Positions 42,576-53,384 of a stretch of DNA of 64,000 bases are shown here, in pieces (positions within the stretch are counted from its first letter, which is position 1; every line of letters begins with the position of its first letter). This DNA comes from Ceratothoa steindachneri (lineage: Eukaryota; Arthropoda; Malacostraca; Isopoda; Cymothoidae). The stretch is taken from positions 47,743,623 to 47,807,622 of the forward strand of contig OZ018324.1 in the NCBI GenBank assembly GCA_963969495.1, given 5' to 3'. The translations under genes and the position numbers were made by a program. The notes under the pieces were generated by a model. The model did no database searches, was not told where the DNA came from, and saw only the letters and a list, made by a program, of their open reading frames with translations.

Positions 42576-44260
42576 TTTTCTTTGCAGGAGACGGAGCTAA
42601 AATGCCTTAAGAATGCAAAAATTCCCCAGACAGTTTCTGTTGTATCTGTGGATCAGTTACATTAAGACATTGCAAGAGACGGTTTACTAAACCTATGAAA
42701 AACTTCGAGATCTAAAGTGGGTGACCAGGACAAATACAGGCCACCTCGGGTGTACAAGTTTCCTTTCTGCTCGAGTCAAAGTCAAACGGCCTGACTTCAC
42801 TTATGGTTGGCTTACCAATGGTCTGGAGGGAGCTAAAGAAAGGACCATTCAACGGATTGCTACTGCTGCTCAACAGGTATTAAAGGTGGGTATTCAGTAT
42901 GTTTTCTTTCCTGGTCTTTAATACATTTTCAAAAGATGTATCAATTAAAAAGATCAAAATTAATAATATGTTGTACTTGCACTATTTCTGCAAGTGATCA
43001 CAGCCAGTAATATCCATTTTTAGTCCCATTTTATTTCACTGCCGGCGTAACAGAAAAGGCAAGAAATCTATCATGTATCCAGATCTTCAGTCTGCTATTA
43101 GCCCAGTTCGACATTAAAGTGCTATTCTTGAATGTACCACAGCTGCCCTCTGAATTACCAAGCGATGACACGAGCAATTCCTAATCTCATGATATACTAT
43201 ATGTGGCACACCTTGAATCTGTTAAGAAACCACACCTCGTTTCCTAACCGGAACTCAATGATCTAGTTCGTGATCTAACACTTACTAAGCAACAGAGTGA
43301 ACTACTGGCCTTAGGTCTGCAACAATGGAAGCGTTGTGCAGATCTACAACAATTCTTCACTTATGAAAACAACTTATTGTAATGATATCAGAGGCCTATT
43401 CAATGTCTTTGAGCTGACCTATGAACCAAATGAGTGGGGGTTATTCATAGATGCATCCCTTTACAGCATAAAAGCGGTTCTGTTGCACATTGGGAACACC
43501 ATGTCTTCAGTTCTAGTTGCTCATTCAGTCTTTTTAAGAGAGACATATGAGAACCTTGCTTTTATTCTAGACCGTATAACTTACAAGCAGCATGAGTGGT
43601 TAATTTATACTGACTTGAAAGTAGTAGCCCTACTTAATGGGCTACAAACTGGATAGACGAAGTTTATGTGCTTCCTTTGCAAGTGGGACAGTAGGGCTGG
43701 ATCAGAACATTATTTACGCTCAGAATGGTCACCTCGGGGAAACTGACTCCTGGATATAATAATGTAATTTGGAGAAAATCATTTTGCCACCGCTGCATAT
43801 AAAACTAGGCCTAATGAAGCAGTTTACCAAAGCACTGCAACATAACGAGCCATGTTTTCAGTACCTCAAAGCCATCTTCCCTAAAATAATTGTTGCCAAG
43901 ATCAAGGAAGGCATATTCGTAGACCCTCGGATTCGTCACTTATGGCTGATGGTGACTTCGAGACGACAATGGATGAAACTGAGCTAGCGACCTGGCATGC
44001 ATTCAAAGATGTATGCAAAGGACTTGTGGAAAAGCACAAATGTGCCCAGGAGAGCATATAGTGGACAGCCTAATTAAGTGCTACCAAGATCTCTGATGCA
44101 ATATGTCCCTGAAGATGCACTTTCTTCATTCTCATCTGTCCTTCCCAGAGAAATCGGAAGATGTGAGTGATGAAAATGAAGATGTTCCATCAAAATATAT
44201 TGTCAAGGGAAAATGGAGTCCTGCTATGCTGGAACCTGAAGTGACATCTGTGACCTCTTA
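42576..44260 (+). pseudogene. Decayed copy of a multi-copy uncharacterised arthropod protein
   Basis: Blocks in order are a Cys-rich head (DSFCCICGSVTLRHCKRRF at about 42630, then KVGDQDK at about 42718), LNDLVRDLTLTKQQSELLAL at about 43260, and the core 43336-43656 (CNDIRGLF, EWGLFIDASLYSIKAVLLH, KQHEWLIYTDLKVVALLNG, then a stop). CFLCKWDSRA follows, then 43769-43987 with LPPLHIKLGLMKQFTKAL and KIKEGIFVDPRIR, and MSLKMHFLHSHLSFPEK at about 44105. From memory, this order and wording match a protein that recurs in many copies in arthropod and some cnidarian genomes with no known function. I cannot name a domain. Its multi-copy nature suggests a transposon-encoded or transposon-borne protein. 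Five or more stops and shifts disable it. Confidence 0.65.
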
Positions 44261-45007
44261 CAAAGTAAGTAAAATGTAGGTTAATATATTATATAATGTT
44301 AAGAAACTTGCTGATTATTAATTAATGTATTAATTACAATGGAGAAAAATACATTTATGGCATCGTGGAAATCGGTATCAATTGCATAATTATTAAATCT
44401 GCAATTTACAACAAAATGTTACATAATGGGAAATTTTTATTCTCGCCTTCTAATTCCGCACACTCAACTTCATAATAAAAGCACATGCAATCTATGACTC
44501 TTTTTCTTGACACTGAAATTTGTTATAGTGTTATTAATATCATTACAGCTATCCACTCGCCGTTTTATCCCGCACTTTGCACCTGTACTGAGTTCTGTCC
44601 GGTAGCCATGGTACTTTGGAAGATTGCATGCCATCCTGAAATCATCTAGTACCACTGTATGGTGATAATAGGTGATCATCTACCCTACTCGTTAGTGGAC
44701 CCGCCTACTCTACTTGTCTGTATTACATGTCCTCCTACCACTTAGTTGCGTAGCCCTTAAACAATCAATAATCAATCAATCCTACCACTTTCAACAACTG
44801 CTTTCCATTCCACAGAGGTTCTGGCTACCCGCCGCACTTTCGTTCTCTTACAACCCTTAGTCAACTTCCTGTGCACACCGTGAGATCCCTACATGCTGCG
44901 AGGGCCGAAAGGCCTGTGGCTAAGGCAAGTATTTGGTACGAGGTGTGTTGCACCGTTGACTATGCTCACTTTCCTCCAGGAACCCCCTTAAGAGACATGG
45001 CGACTTT
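44261..45007 (+). other. Unassigned stretch with a dispersed repeat at its right end
   Basis: No gene was found. 44806-44985 is similar to 55788-55985 (see those entries). The rest is A/T-rich and unrecognised. Confidence 0.5.
44806..44985 (+). repeat. Dispersed repeat R1, copy 1
   Basis: It shares 'aggttctgg', 'cttagtc', 'tgctgcgagg', 'ccgaaa', 'ggcaagtatt' and 'ggtac' in the same order with 55788-55985. It could be part of a SINE or an unrecognised transposon; I saw no polymerase III boxes. Confidence 0.6.
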
Positions 45008-45529
45008 GTCTTCTGGACTCTGCGGCTAGTCCGGCCCTTACTCGGCTTCTTCTTTCTGACACCCTGCTTCCTCTCTCACAACTTTCTCTTGTCGGCCTTT
45101 AATTTCACAGGGTAAACACCGACCAGCTTCCTCTCACCCAAGGGTTGGCAGGGCTTGTTCCATCCCCCATAAAGTCATAGACTCTTGTATTCTTAGTTTA
45201 CACAGGGGCAGTGTACCTGCCCCGGTCCCTTATCCTATGGATGCCGCTTCACCGGAACTAGGCGAGACGAAAGGTACCTCGGATGTGATCCGTTGGGTTG
45301 GGGGAGATGGCCACATGGATTCCCCACCCCTTCTCCCATGACTCGGACATGTGCGCCGAGGTGGCCCAGCCCGATACGGTAGGATCTTTCATGAGGTCGA
45401 ACCCGGGCTCGTTGCCAAGGACATAACTCTGAGTCCATCTCTGTGCAAGTTTTACTCATAAGGGGTCGGGTCCGCGAGGACTCACAAGGAGAGGAGGGAC
45501 CTCCTCCCCGGAGCTGGTGCCCCTTTGAC
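45008..45529 (+). mobile_element. Family A fragment A8 (5' UTR piece plus early ORF1)
   Basis: 45050-45165 matches the 5' UTR ('ggcctttaatttcacagggt') and 45240-45529 matches early-middle ORF1 (the segment with 'caaggagaggagggacctcc'). Part of the UTR and the ORF1 start are missing between them. At 45530 the sequence turns abruptly into the 5' terminus of A9. The rest of this copy is not found right of A9. Confidence 0.65.
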
Positions 45530-46019
45530 CCCGTAAGGGGCGCGGCGATTTGCCATCCTGGCCGCCGTGCTGACGGGATCCAGCGCTCCGTCCGGCCCCA
45601 GCTTAGCCTCTCTTCCTTCATTCAGATAGCCCGATTTCTCCCCTACCCCGTCGCTTTTCATACAACCTCTCCCACAACTTTCTCTGGTCAGCCTCTAATT
45701 TCACAGGGTAGATGCTGACCTTCTTCTCAAGCCACCACCCCGCATCGGGGCTGGGGGGAGAGGGGACATTGTTCCCTAACCCCTGAGCTCCGGTTCGGGA
45801 TGGGGATTTTTTAACAACCTGCTTCATCCCCACCCATACCTTCCTCACATCCCCTTTCCCCTCTTCACATCCCCTTTCCCCTCTTCACATTCTATCAATC
45901 TTACGCCGTGTCCAAGGTGGAGCCGCCATGCCGATGGACTGCCAAGCCACCAGGCGGGAGGGGTGGTCCCGAATGGCGACGCTTGGCTCTGCCGGGCTTG
46001 TATTAAAAAGAGGGTCACC
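45530..46019 (+). promoter_or_regulatory. Family A 5' UTR (probable internal promoter)
   Basis: The segment is conserved in A3, A7, A12 and A13 from CCCGTAAGG to GGGTCACC just before the ORF1 ATG. It is GC-rich with a T-run at about 45808. Non-LTR elements transcribe from internal promoters in this position. No TATA or initiator can be named with confidence, so the promoter role is inference from position and conservation. Confidence 0.5.
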
Positions 46020-48390
46020 ATGCCCATGTATGACAAAAAAAAAACAAAAAAAACCCAACCCCCAACTTCACCGAGAAAATGGAGGTCCCCCCTCTTGTGC
46101 TTGCGCAAGGGACCCTCGATAATTCTTTAACCGGAGAGGAGGCTTACTCCTCTCCTACGCCTACGGGTGTAGGGGACTCCCCCTCACCCCCTTCTCTGGA
46201 GGTGCTTTCGGGCACCTCCGTATCTCCAGCGGCAGTCCCTCCTTTGCTTTCTAAGGGGACTGCCAAGAAAGCCAGCAGGTAGCCCATTGCCGACCGCCCC
46301 TCGTGCAAGCGACTCGGTAGGGCAAACCCCCTTAGGGGGGAGAGGGAAGCCAGGCCCCTTCGGTCGCTTCCCTCAAAAGACCTGCTGGCAAGAATTTTAA
46401 ACCTTGCTGGGGTCAAGGCCTGTACCTCCCCACACAAGACTGGCGACACGTCCAAGGGGACCTGCGATGTCCTGGGAGGGGATGGCCAACTGTAGGCCCC
46501 TCCTGTGATAGACATGGTTCTTGAGGAGACCCAGCCTCAGACGGTAGGGCCTTCCATGGGGGGGAATCCGGGCTCGGCGCCAAGCACCGAACCCGAATCC
46601 GCCCCTATGCAAGGTCCCCCTCAAACAGCCGAGGGCTCCGAGGCAGTAAAAGGAGGGGAGGGATCTCCTCCGACAGGTGCCCTTACGACTACCAGGACCT
46701 TCTCCATTTCGGAGAGGGACCTGGCTGAGGCCGGCCCATCTGGCATGGGGGCTTCTGCCGGCGGAGGTGAGAAGCGGGTTCATTCCCCGCCCTCCTCTCC
46801 TAAAAAGAAAAAGACTCGGGGCTCCTCTCCATCCGCGGGTGCTGCGGGAACGGATGGGTCTGCTACCACTTTGGTAGGCGACCAAGCCAAGATCGGCACA
46901 TCCGGCCCCTCTACCCCCGCGTGTGCCGAGCCCCTGACTAAGACTAACACCAAGAATGCACAGGGCCGAGCCTCGATGACATCGGGGCCCCTCATTCAGA
47001 GGTTACCTGGCGTTTTCGAGCCCGCTGGCTTCAAACGCTTCCTCGTTATTCGCTCCACTGATGGCACCATGTTATCCAAGGGCAACATGATCCATCAGAG
47101 GAGAGGATTAGCTAGTGCAATTGGTAGAGAGCCGAAGGTGACCCGTTTCTCGGACGGGAGCCTACTGGCGAATCCTGCCGAGGCGGCCAAGATAAGTGCT
47201 CTTCGGACACTTTATGGCACCCCGGTGAGTGTGACGCCGCACTCTACCATGAACTTTAGGAAAGGAGTAGTTTATGCGAGGGAACTCGTTGACTACTCCA
47301 TTGAGGACATCACCCTAGAGCTGGCCGACCATGGGCGGTCAAGGTCGAACGTGTGATGAGAAAACAGGGACGGGCCTCGAGACCCACCCCTACACTCTTC
47401 GTCACGTTCGATTGTGACAAGCTCCCTCAGTCGGTGCGTGCCGGTTGGTACCGCTACCGCGTGAAGGCATTCGGGCCACTGCCACGGCGGTGCTATTACT
47501 GTCACCGCTTCGGCCTTACGAATCGCTCATGTAGACGTGCAAAGTCGGGGTCACCCGAAGTCTGTGTAAATTGCTCCAAGGTCGCACACGATAATTCCAA
47601 ATCGTGTGTGGCCAAGTGTGTCAATTGCGGAGAGCCGCACCCTGCTTCTTCGAAGCAATGTGGTGCATATCTCCTGGAGAAAGAAATCCTGGCCCTTCAG
47701 GCCCAGGATCGACTCTCATTCCGCGAGGCAAAGGACTTGGTCCTGGCGCTCCCAGCTCTGCCTGGGACGTCATATGCCTGAATAGTTTGAAAGGCACCCT
47801 CTGCTCCTGGCCCATCCAGGCCAACGAGCATGGTTGTTTCTGCGCCCATTCGGAGCCCTTCTGCGGGCTCTATCCAACCCGGGCGCTCCCCTGGTAAAGC
47901 TGGCGGCCAAAAGGGTTCATACCCTGCCCCGGCTAAAACCAGGGCTCCCCCCTCTTCCCCCAGCGTGACCTTTCCCGTAAGGCGAAACGGCCACGCGCCT
48001 CCACCGAGTCGTTAGACTCACAGGAGGCATTACCCCTGAAGATGGTCGCTAGGCCATCTTCCGGGGTTCCTAAAGCTGTTCCCCGAAAGGAGGACAGCAA
48101 CAAAGGAGCTTTGGCCCCTTCTCCCACGTCCCGAGGTGGAGCGAGGGGCTCGGAGACGGTGGTTCCTCGAAAAGAGGGTTCCCCGCCTCCGAAGCCGCAA
48201 CGCCCGCCTAAGGTTTCGAGGTGGAGGGAGGAAAAGACGCATGGCGAGCCCAACCTCCCTCAATAAGTCCTCGAAGGCGACAGCGCTTTGTCCGGCCAAC
48301 AGCGCCCGGGGTTCTGCCCCCGGGAAGCGTATGGCCATTCCCGTGAGGGTCTTCAGTTCGAGGAAGGCCCCCGCGTCTCCTCCGAGCTAG
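46020..48390 (+). pseudogene. Family A ORF1 (about 790 codons), zinc-knuckle RNA-binding protein, copy A9
   Basis: The start ATG at 46020 has a good context (gtcaccATGCCC). The order is a Pro/Ser-rich head, SKGTAKKASR (stop at 46280), KDLLARILNLAGVK, a Lys-rich stretch, a core 46970-47340 (FEPAGFKRFLVIRSTDG, TRFSDGSLL, YARELVDYSIEDI), then a shift. Next come the knuckles 47491-47655: CYYCHRFGLTNRSC (Leu where His is expected), CVNCSKVAHDNSKSC and CVNCGEPHPASSKQC. A TGA at 47779 is followed by a long Ser/Pro/Arg-rich tail ending APASPPS at 48390. Lesions are an A-run shift after the start, stops at 46280, 46495 and 47779, and a shift near 47338. It coats element RNA in related elements. Confidence 0.85.
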
Positions 48391-51300
48391 GCCTGGAGGG
48401 CATATTCCTTCAATGGAATTGCCGTGGACTCCGGGCCAACTGGGAGGAGTTGCGGAGGCTCGTCACATCCCGTTCCCCGTTAGCTATCGTTTTGCAGGAG
48501 ACCATGCTAGGCACGTGCCCCCTGCCCGCCCTTCCAGGGTATACGGGTCTTGCGACCCCACCACCGCGGGATGGCCGGGCTGGGGGATGCGCGGTTTACA
48601 CCCGGTATGATGTCTCCGTTCTTCCTTTCTCTTTAGATACCTCCTTTCAGGCAGTGGCTGTGCAGCTGCACCTGGATAGGAGGTATACTATCATTTCTGC
48701 ATACATTCCACCGTCAGCTGACTTCGACGCGGGGGACTTCCGCCGCGTTGTGGCACAGTTCCCGAGGCCCCATCTCTTGCTTGGAGATCTGAACGGCAGG
48801 CATCCTCTCTGGGGAGATTACTCCATAAATCCCAGGGGAAAAGTCCTTGCCGATCTGATCGAAGAGCTTGAGATGGGTGTCCTAAACGTGGATGAGTTTA
48901 CGCATCACTGTCCGAGAACCGCTTCATTTTCTTGTTTCGACCTATCTTTGTGCTCTTCGGATGCACAGCCTGATTTTGATTGGGAGGTGGTCGATGACCT
49001 CCATGCTAGTGATCATTTTCCCATTCAAATATCATTTTCAGGGCAACTGCCGCCTGAGAGACCACCTCGGTGGTGCTTGGCGCCGGCGCGGTGGCCTGCA
49101 TTTCCGGAAATGACTGAATTCTCTATCTCAGTCGACGAGTTTAGGTCGGTAGATGAGGCCGTTGAATTCTTCTCCAGCAACCTCATCGCCGTGGGCCTGA
49201 CTACTATTCCTAGGACGTCGGGCCGTTTTGCACGCCGACCACTCCCATGGTGGTTGGCTGAATGTGATACGGCCCTGAAACAGAAGCATTATGCCTACAT
49301 GCGCTATAAGCCCCGCCTGAACGATTTCACTGTCGCTGAATTTCGTCGGGCTAGGGCTAGGTACCGGTATGTTTCGTAGCACGCCCGCCGCTCTTCTTGG
49401 CGGGCATACGTGTCTTCACTTAACGGGAAGACCCCTTTAGCTGAGGTGTGGAAGGATTCGGGGCAAGTTCTCGCAGGACCCCCCTCACGTTCTCCAGGAG
49501 AATGGGACCGCAATCTCGGACCCCGCGTCCGTGGCGGAATCCTTAGCGACCGCTTTTTCCGCATTCTCTAGCCGTGATGCTGCTCCGCCAGCATTCAATG
49601 CACGTCATGATGTCGCGGAAGGCCGCCGGCTGGCCTTTACCTCCAGAGGTGGAGAACCCTTCAACGACAAGTTTACTGTGAGTGAGTTGCGTTCCGCTCT
49701 TGCTTCGTGCGCGGACACCGCCCATGGTCCGGACGATGTCCCGTACGCCATGCTTCGACACCTGGGTGAGCGAGGCATGGCCTTTCTGTTAGATTTGTTC
49801 AACAGGATCTGGGTGGAAGGTCTTCTCCCAGACTCCTGGCGAATCGCTACTGTGCTCGCCTTTCGCAAACCGGGGAGAGATCACTCTACTCCGACCGGTT
49901 TCCGCCCAATCTCTCTAACCTCTTGCGTGTACAAGTTGATGGAGAAATTGGTAAATGTTAGATTAGTCTTTTTCCTGGACAGCGGAGGCCATCTGTCTTC
50001 TGCACAGTGCGGGTCCGTAAGTTCCACTCCACGTCGGATGCTCTGCTCCGACTGGAAAATGCCGTCTGCGAGGCTTTCCTTCGTAGACAGCACTACGCCA
50101 CGGTGTTTTTTGATCTGGAGAAGGCCTATGATACCGCATGGCGATACGGTATCATGGAGACTCTCCACACGATGGGGGCGAGGGGACGCCTTCCTATCTT
50201 TATATCTGAATTTTTGCGAGATCGTCGATTCCGCGTACGGGTGGGGGGAGCCCTCTCCGGCCGAAAGGAGCAGGAAGAGGGTGTCCCGCAGGGAAGTGTC
50301 CTCTGTCACACTCTTTGCCCTGAGCATCAACGGCATCACCTCGGGCTGCCGGAAGATGTTCTCGCTACGCTCTACGTGGACGACCTTTCGATCTCTTTTG
50401 GCGCGGCCCAGATGCCAACTCTGGAGCGTCGACTCCAACAGGCATTGACCCGCGTCTCTCGCCATGCCGAAGCGCACAGGTTTCGGTTTTCTTTGGCCAA
50501 GACTAAGGTGGTGCACTTCTGCCCCGATCCACGGCTTCACCCCGACCCAGATTTGTTTCTTAATGGGGTGCGCCTGGATGTGGTTGAGTCGCACCGTTTA
50601 CTTGGTTTTGTATTCGACCGACGCCTCACCTGGGAGGCTCATATTCGCAGCCTTAGGGTGTCTTGTACTCGCGCCATGGATATTCTCCGTTCCGTGACGT
50701 TCAGCGCTTGGGGCGCTTATAGGGCTACTGCCTTACTTTTTTATCGATCCTTTGTTCGCTCGAAGCTCGACTACGGATGCGAGTTTTATGCATCCGCAGC
50801 CGAGCGTTTATTGCGGAAGGTGGATTCGATCCACCACACCGGCATTCGCTTTGCGACCGGTGCCTTCCGCACTTTCCCCATTGAGAGCCTGTTGGTCGAT
50901 GCTGGGGAGATGCCACTCGCTCTGCGCCGCGTGCAGTGCATCGCGAGCCCGGCGCCTCCCTCAGTCGCCAACAGCTCTCACTGCATCCGCAGCTGATCTC
51001 GATGGTGCCTATGCCGCCGAGAGACGCCAGTCATACCCTAAGCCCTTTGGGTTTAGGGCCAGGAAACTCCTTCGAGAGGTAGATATAGCTCTCGGGCCGT
51101 TGGCGCCCCTGGTTCTGCCCAGGACGCCACCTTGGAGGGTACCACATTTGGCTATTTGTCTCCACGCCTCTGCTCCCAAAGCTTGTACTGCGCCGGGAGT
51201 ATTGCGTTCGACCTTTTTGGAGCACACATCGTGTCACGCTGGTACCGTGCCAGTGTATACGGATGGCTCCAAGTCCCAAGAGGGGGTCGGCTTCCACGCC

Positions 51301-52030
51301 GTATCTCCTCTGTTTGAAGTCAGCGGGGCTCTACCAGGCGCTGCGTCTGTCTTCACGGCCGAGCTGGTGGCAATACACCACTCGGTACGGGAGATTACGC
51401 GACGTGCCCGGTTCGGAGACCGGATTGTGATCTATAGCGACTCACAAAGCGCCCTGAGTGCTCTCGGGGCATTGGAATCTCCGCATCCCCTGGTTCGCGA
51501 AATCCGTGACTCCACGGTTTTGTGCGACCCCGGGCAGATGTCGAGATTATCTTCTGCTGGGTTCCCTGACATGTAGGAATTGCGGGGAATGAGGGTGCCA
51601 AAGAGTCCGCGAGGACTGCGACCGGACCAGCTCTTCGGACTGCTTGGCAAAGAAGATGGGAGACGGTCGAAGGGAACTTAAAGTTGCGTGCCATTGCGCC
51701 GCGACTGTTCCCATGGACCTATCCCCCAATGCCGCAGCGGCTTCAGGTTGCTTTCTGTCGTCTCCGAATCGGGCACACTCGTGTGACGCATCGCTATTTG
51801 ATGGAGCGCTCGCCTGCGCCCTATTGCAACGATTGCGTCGTCCCCCAGACTGTTCGGCACATTGCTGTCGAATGTCCCAGTCTGGGTGATCTTCGCGCAC
51901 GACACCTGTCCCGGTACCGGGATGGGCGGGGTCGCTACCGCCTGTCCCTTGTACTCGGGACGAGTGGGTGCACTTTGACTGGTGGACTTATTGACTTTTG
52001 GGGGGAGGCCGGCCTTCCCCCCTTTCATTT
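48288..52030 (+). pseudogene. Family A ORF2 (EN-RT-RNase H-CCHC, about 1250 codons), copy A9
   Basis: EN runs 48390-49110: LQWNCRGL, VLQETML, TIISAYIPPS, LLLGDLNGRH, ASDHFPI, all catalytic motifs intact in a 363-codon frame. TAG at 49377 and a small deletion near 49455 break the linker. RT: FRPISLTSCVYKLMEKLV (49900), a shift at about 50010, FFDLEKAYDTAW (50105), EEGVPQGSVL (50275), LYVDDLSISF (50373), KTKVVHF (50500). RNase H runs 51250-51600: YTDGSKSQEG, FTAELVAIHHSV, IYSDSQSALSAL, GNEGAKESA. The C-terminal CCHC is CNDCVVPQTVRHIAVEC (51826-51876). The family stop is TAA at about 52028, bypassed here by a one-base insertion. About five shifts in all. It would nick, copy and integrate the element at new sites. 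No ATG precedes EN in this frame. Confidence 0.85.
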
Positions 52031-52111
52031 AACCAGGTTTAATTGTTGTTTGTTTTTGCTTGGTTATTGTTATTTATTTTTATTGTTGTTTCCTGTTCAA
52101 TTTTTTAAAGT

Positions 52112-52166
52112 AGCCTAGAACTAGGCTGTTTGTTTACGGCGACTTATGCCTAAGTCGGCAGTCGCC
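52112..52166 (+). promoter_or_regulatory. Family A 3' stem-loops (candidate RT recognition element)
   Basis: The first hairpin is AGCCTAG-AA-CTAGGCT (52112-52127). The second is GGCGACT (52138-52144) pairing with AGTCGCC (52160-52166), with an alternative inner GACTTA-TGCC-TAAGTC. The first is also found at 10030, 30966, 36912 and 60258. In A11 the second stem has GTGAC/GTCAC, a compensated C:G to T:A change. In other non-LTR elements the RT binds 3' RNA structure; applying that here is inference. Confidence 0.65.
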
Positions 52167-52212
52167 AGATAGCCCCTTAAATTAAAAAAAAAAAAAAAAT
52201 GATGGTCAACTA

Positions 52213-52405
52213 ATAACGACTAATGTATTAAATACTATTAATATTCAGCTATTAGGTGGACTGCCTATCATCACCTACCCGTCTCCACCGTGATGCTGAG
52301 TGACGGAGGTAACCTCCCCAGTAAATAGTGTCGGCTATAAAAATAATCCGATCGGAGATTCGAACTGCCGACCCAACGATTGTCGGGCAAGCGTGCTAAC
52401 CACTA
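52213..52405 (-). repeat. tRNA-derived SINE-like element
   Basis: On the minus strand from about 52405 the sequence reads ATAGTGGTTAGCACGC, like a tRNA A box, and GCAGTTCGAATCTCC, like a B box, about 32 bases apart, within a tRNA-like head. A non-tRNA body of about 120 bp follows. A few mismatches to the box consensus suggest age. Polymerase III transcription would start near 52405. Confidence 0.6.
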
Positions 52406-52424
52406 TATAGTACCAAAACTTACT

Positions 52425-52597
52425 CTGAAAACGTAGCAAATTTGGTAAATTATTATGATATCTAATTAAAACAAAACCAAAGTAAAATGGTATCAAAGTG
52501 TTTCTTTCCGGTCAAAAAGGTAGCAAATTTGTACGAATCATGGTATCTTGAAGCGTTTCTTTACGGCAAAAAAGGTACCAAATTTGTACAAACGTGC
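52425..52597 (+). repeat. Short tandem repeat, two units of about 54 bp plus a partial
   Basis: Units begin TGGTATCAAAGTGTTTCTTT at 52488 and TGGTATCTTGAAGCGTTTCT at 52541, each ending 'caaatttgtac'. A partial copy with 'gtagcaaatttgg' lies at about 52433. Confidence 0.7.
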
Positions 52598-52997
52598 CAA
52601 CTTCGGCAGCGCTGCTGAACAAAGTTCTAACTTGTTAGAATTGCATCAGTTCATCTAAATGACGCCTGAGCCCTGAGCAGACCTTCATTTTCGCATATAA
52701 ACAATTAAACATATAATGCATTTCTTATCCAGTCAGATCTTCAATATTAATTGATAATAAATTGTGATGCATTCTTGTCGACTAATCTAAATCTATTAGT
52801 AAACGTTATAATTTCACTGAATAATAGGACAGATCAGTAGATACACAACCTGATTGACACTAACGGCAAATAAACAATGATTTAAATTTTGATTCAGCTA
52901 TTTGGCAAGTAGGAAAGAAAGATAAAAACTTAAAAAAAGACTGTTGAAAGAATTAAAGATTCTTAAGATTCCGATTAATCGTCACATCTCTATAAAA
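52598..52997 (+). other. Unassigned A/T-rich stretch
   Basis: I see no gene, element or repeat here. Confidence 0.6.
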
Positions 52998-53384
52998 TCA
53001 AAGTCTCTTGGCCCTCGAGACTGCAGAGACTACGGTCCTTAGAGGTGGCCCTTAGCCGCATTCGCATCGGCCACAAGAGTTACCCATGGCGATCTTGTTT
53101 CGGCTGATGCTCGATTCAGCCCTTGCTGACTTTGTGGTGGGGACCAATCTGTTGCCTATGTTCTACTAGAATGCTCTCATTTCGCCACACAATGGTCGTC
53201 TTGTTTCCCTATCCTTTTAACTATCCCTCCCCTGCCCCGCCTTCGTTTCATTTTAGTAGAGGAATTTTTATCACAGTTATCTTCTTTTATAACTAATTTT
53301 ATTTTTATTTCCTCTGCCACTTAGAATCCAGATCGATTGGGCCGCTGCCCAACTGGTTCCTTACCTTAAACCTTTGTTGTTGTT
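52998..53384 (+). mobile_element. Family B fragment B2 (ORF2 C-terminus and 3' end)
   Basis: It matches 14225-14577 of B1: the Cys/His block reads LCGGDQSVAYVLLECSHF (53115-53190), followed by RLRFILVEEF and the shared end 'ttaccttaaacctt' at about 53367. The remainder of the element is absent. Family A copy A10 starts directly at its right edge. Stops interrupt the frame. Confidence 0.75.

Larger units (their letters stand above)
45530..52199 (+). mobile_element. Family A copy A9, near full-length reference (6.67 kb)
   Basis: The 5' end CCCGTAAGGGGCGCGGCG matches that of A7, which is fixed by a target duplication. Next come a 5' UTR of about 490 bp, ORF1 (46020-48390), ORF2 overlapping it in the -1 frame (48288 to about 52030), the 3' stem-loops (52112-52127 and 52138-52166) and a 16-base A tail ending at 52199. 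All domains are present in order. Lesions are mostly one-base shifts and single stops, so it is the youngest-looking copy. No target duplication is visible: the left flank is A8, the right flank an unrelated SINE region. Confidence 0.9.

Noticed and set aside
44690..44800. Canonical tRNA or rRNA gene
   Set aside because: No cloverleaf-compatible sequence; the only tRNA-like boxes are in SINE-like elements at about 52.3 and 60.4 kb.
48288..49379. Endonuclease frame of A9 as a functional single-domain protein
   Set aside because: No ATG precedes the endonuclease motifs and the frame ends at a mutant stop inside the linker; other copies show the reading continues into RT.
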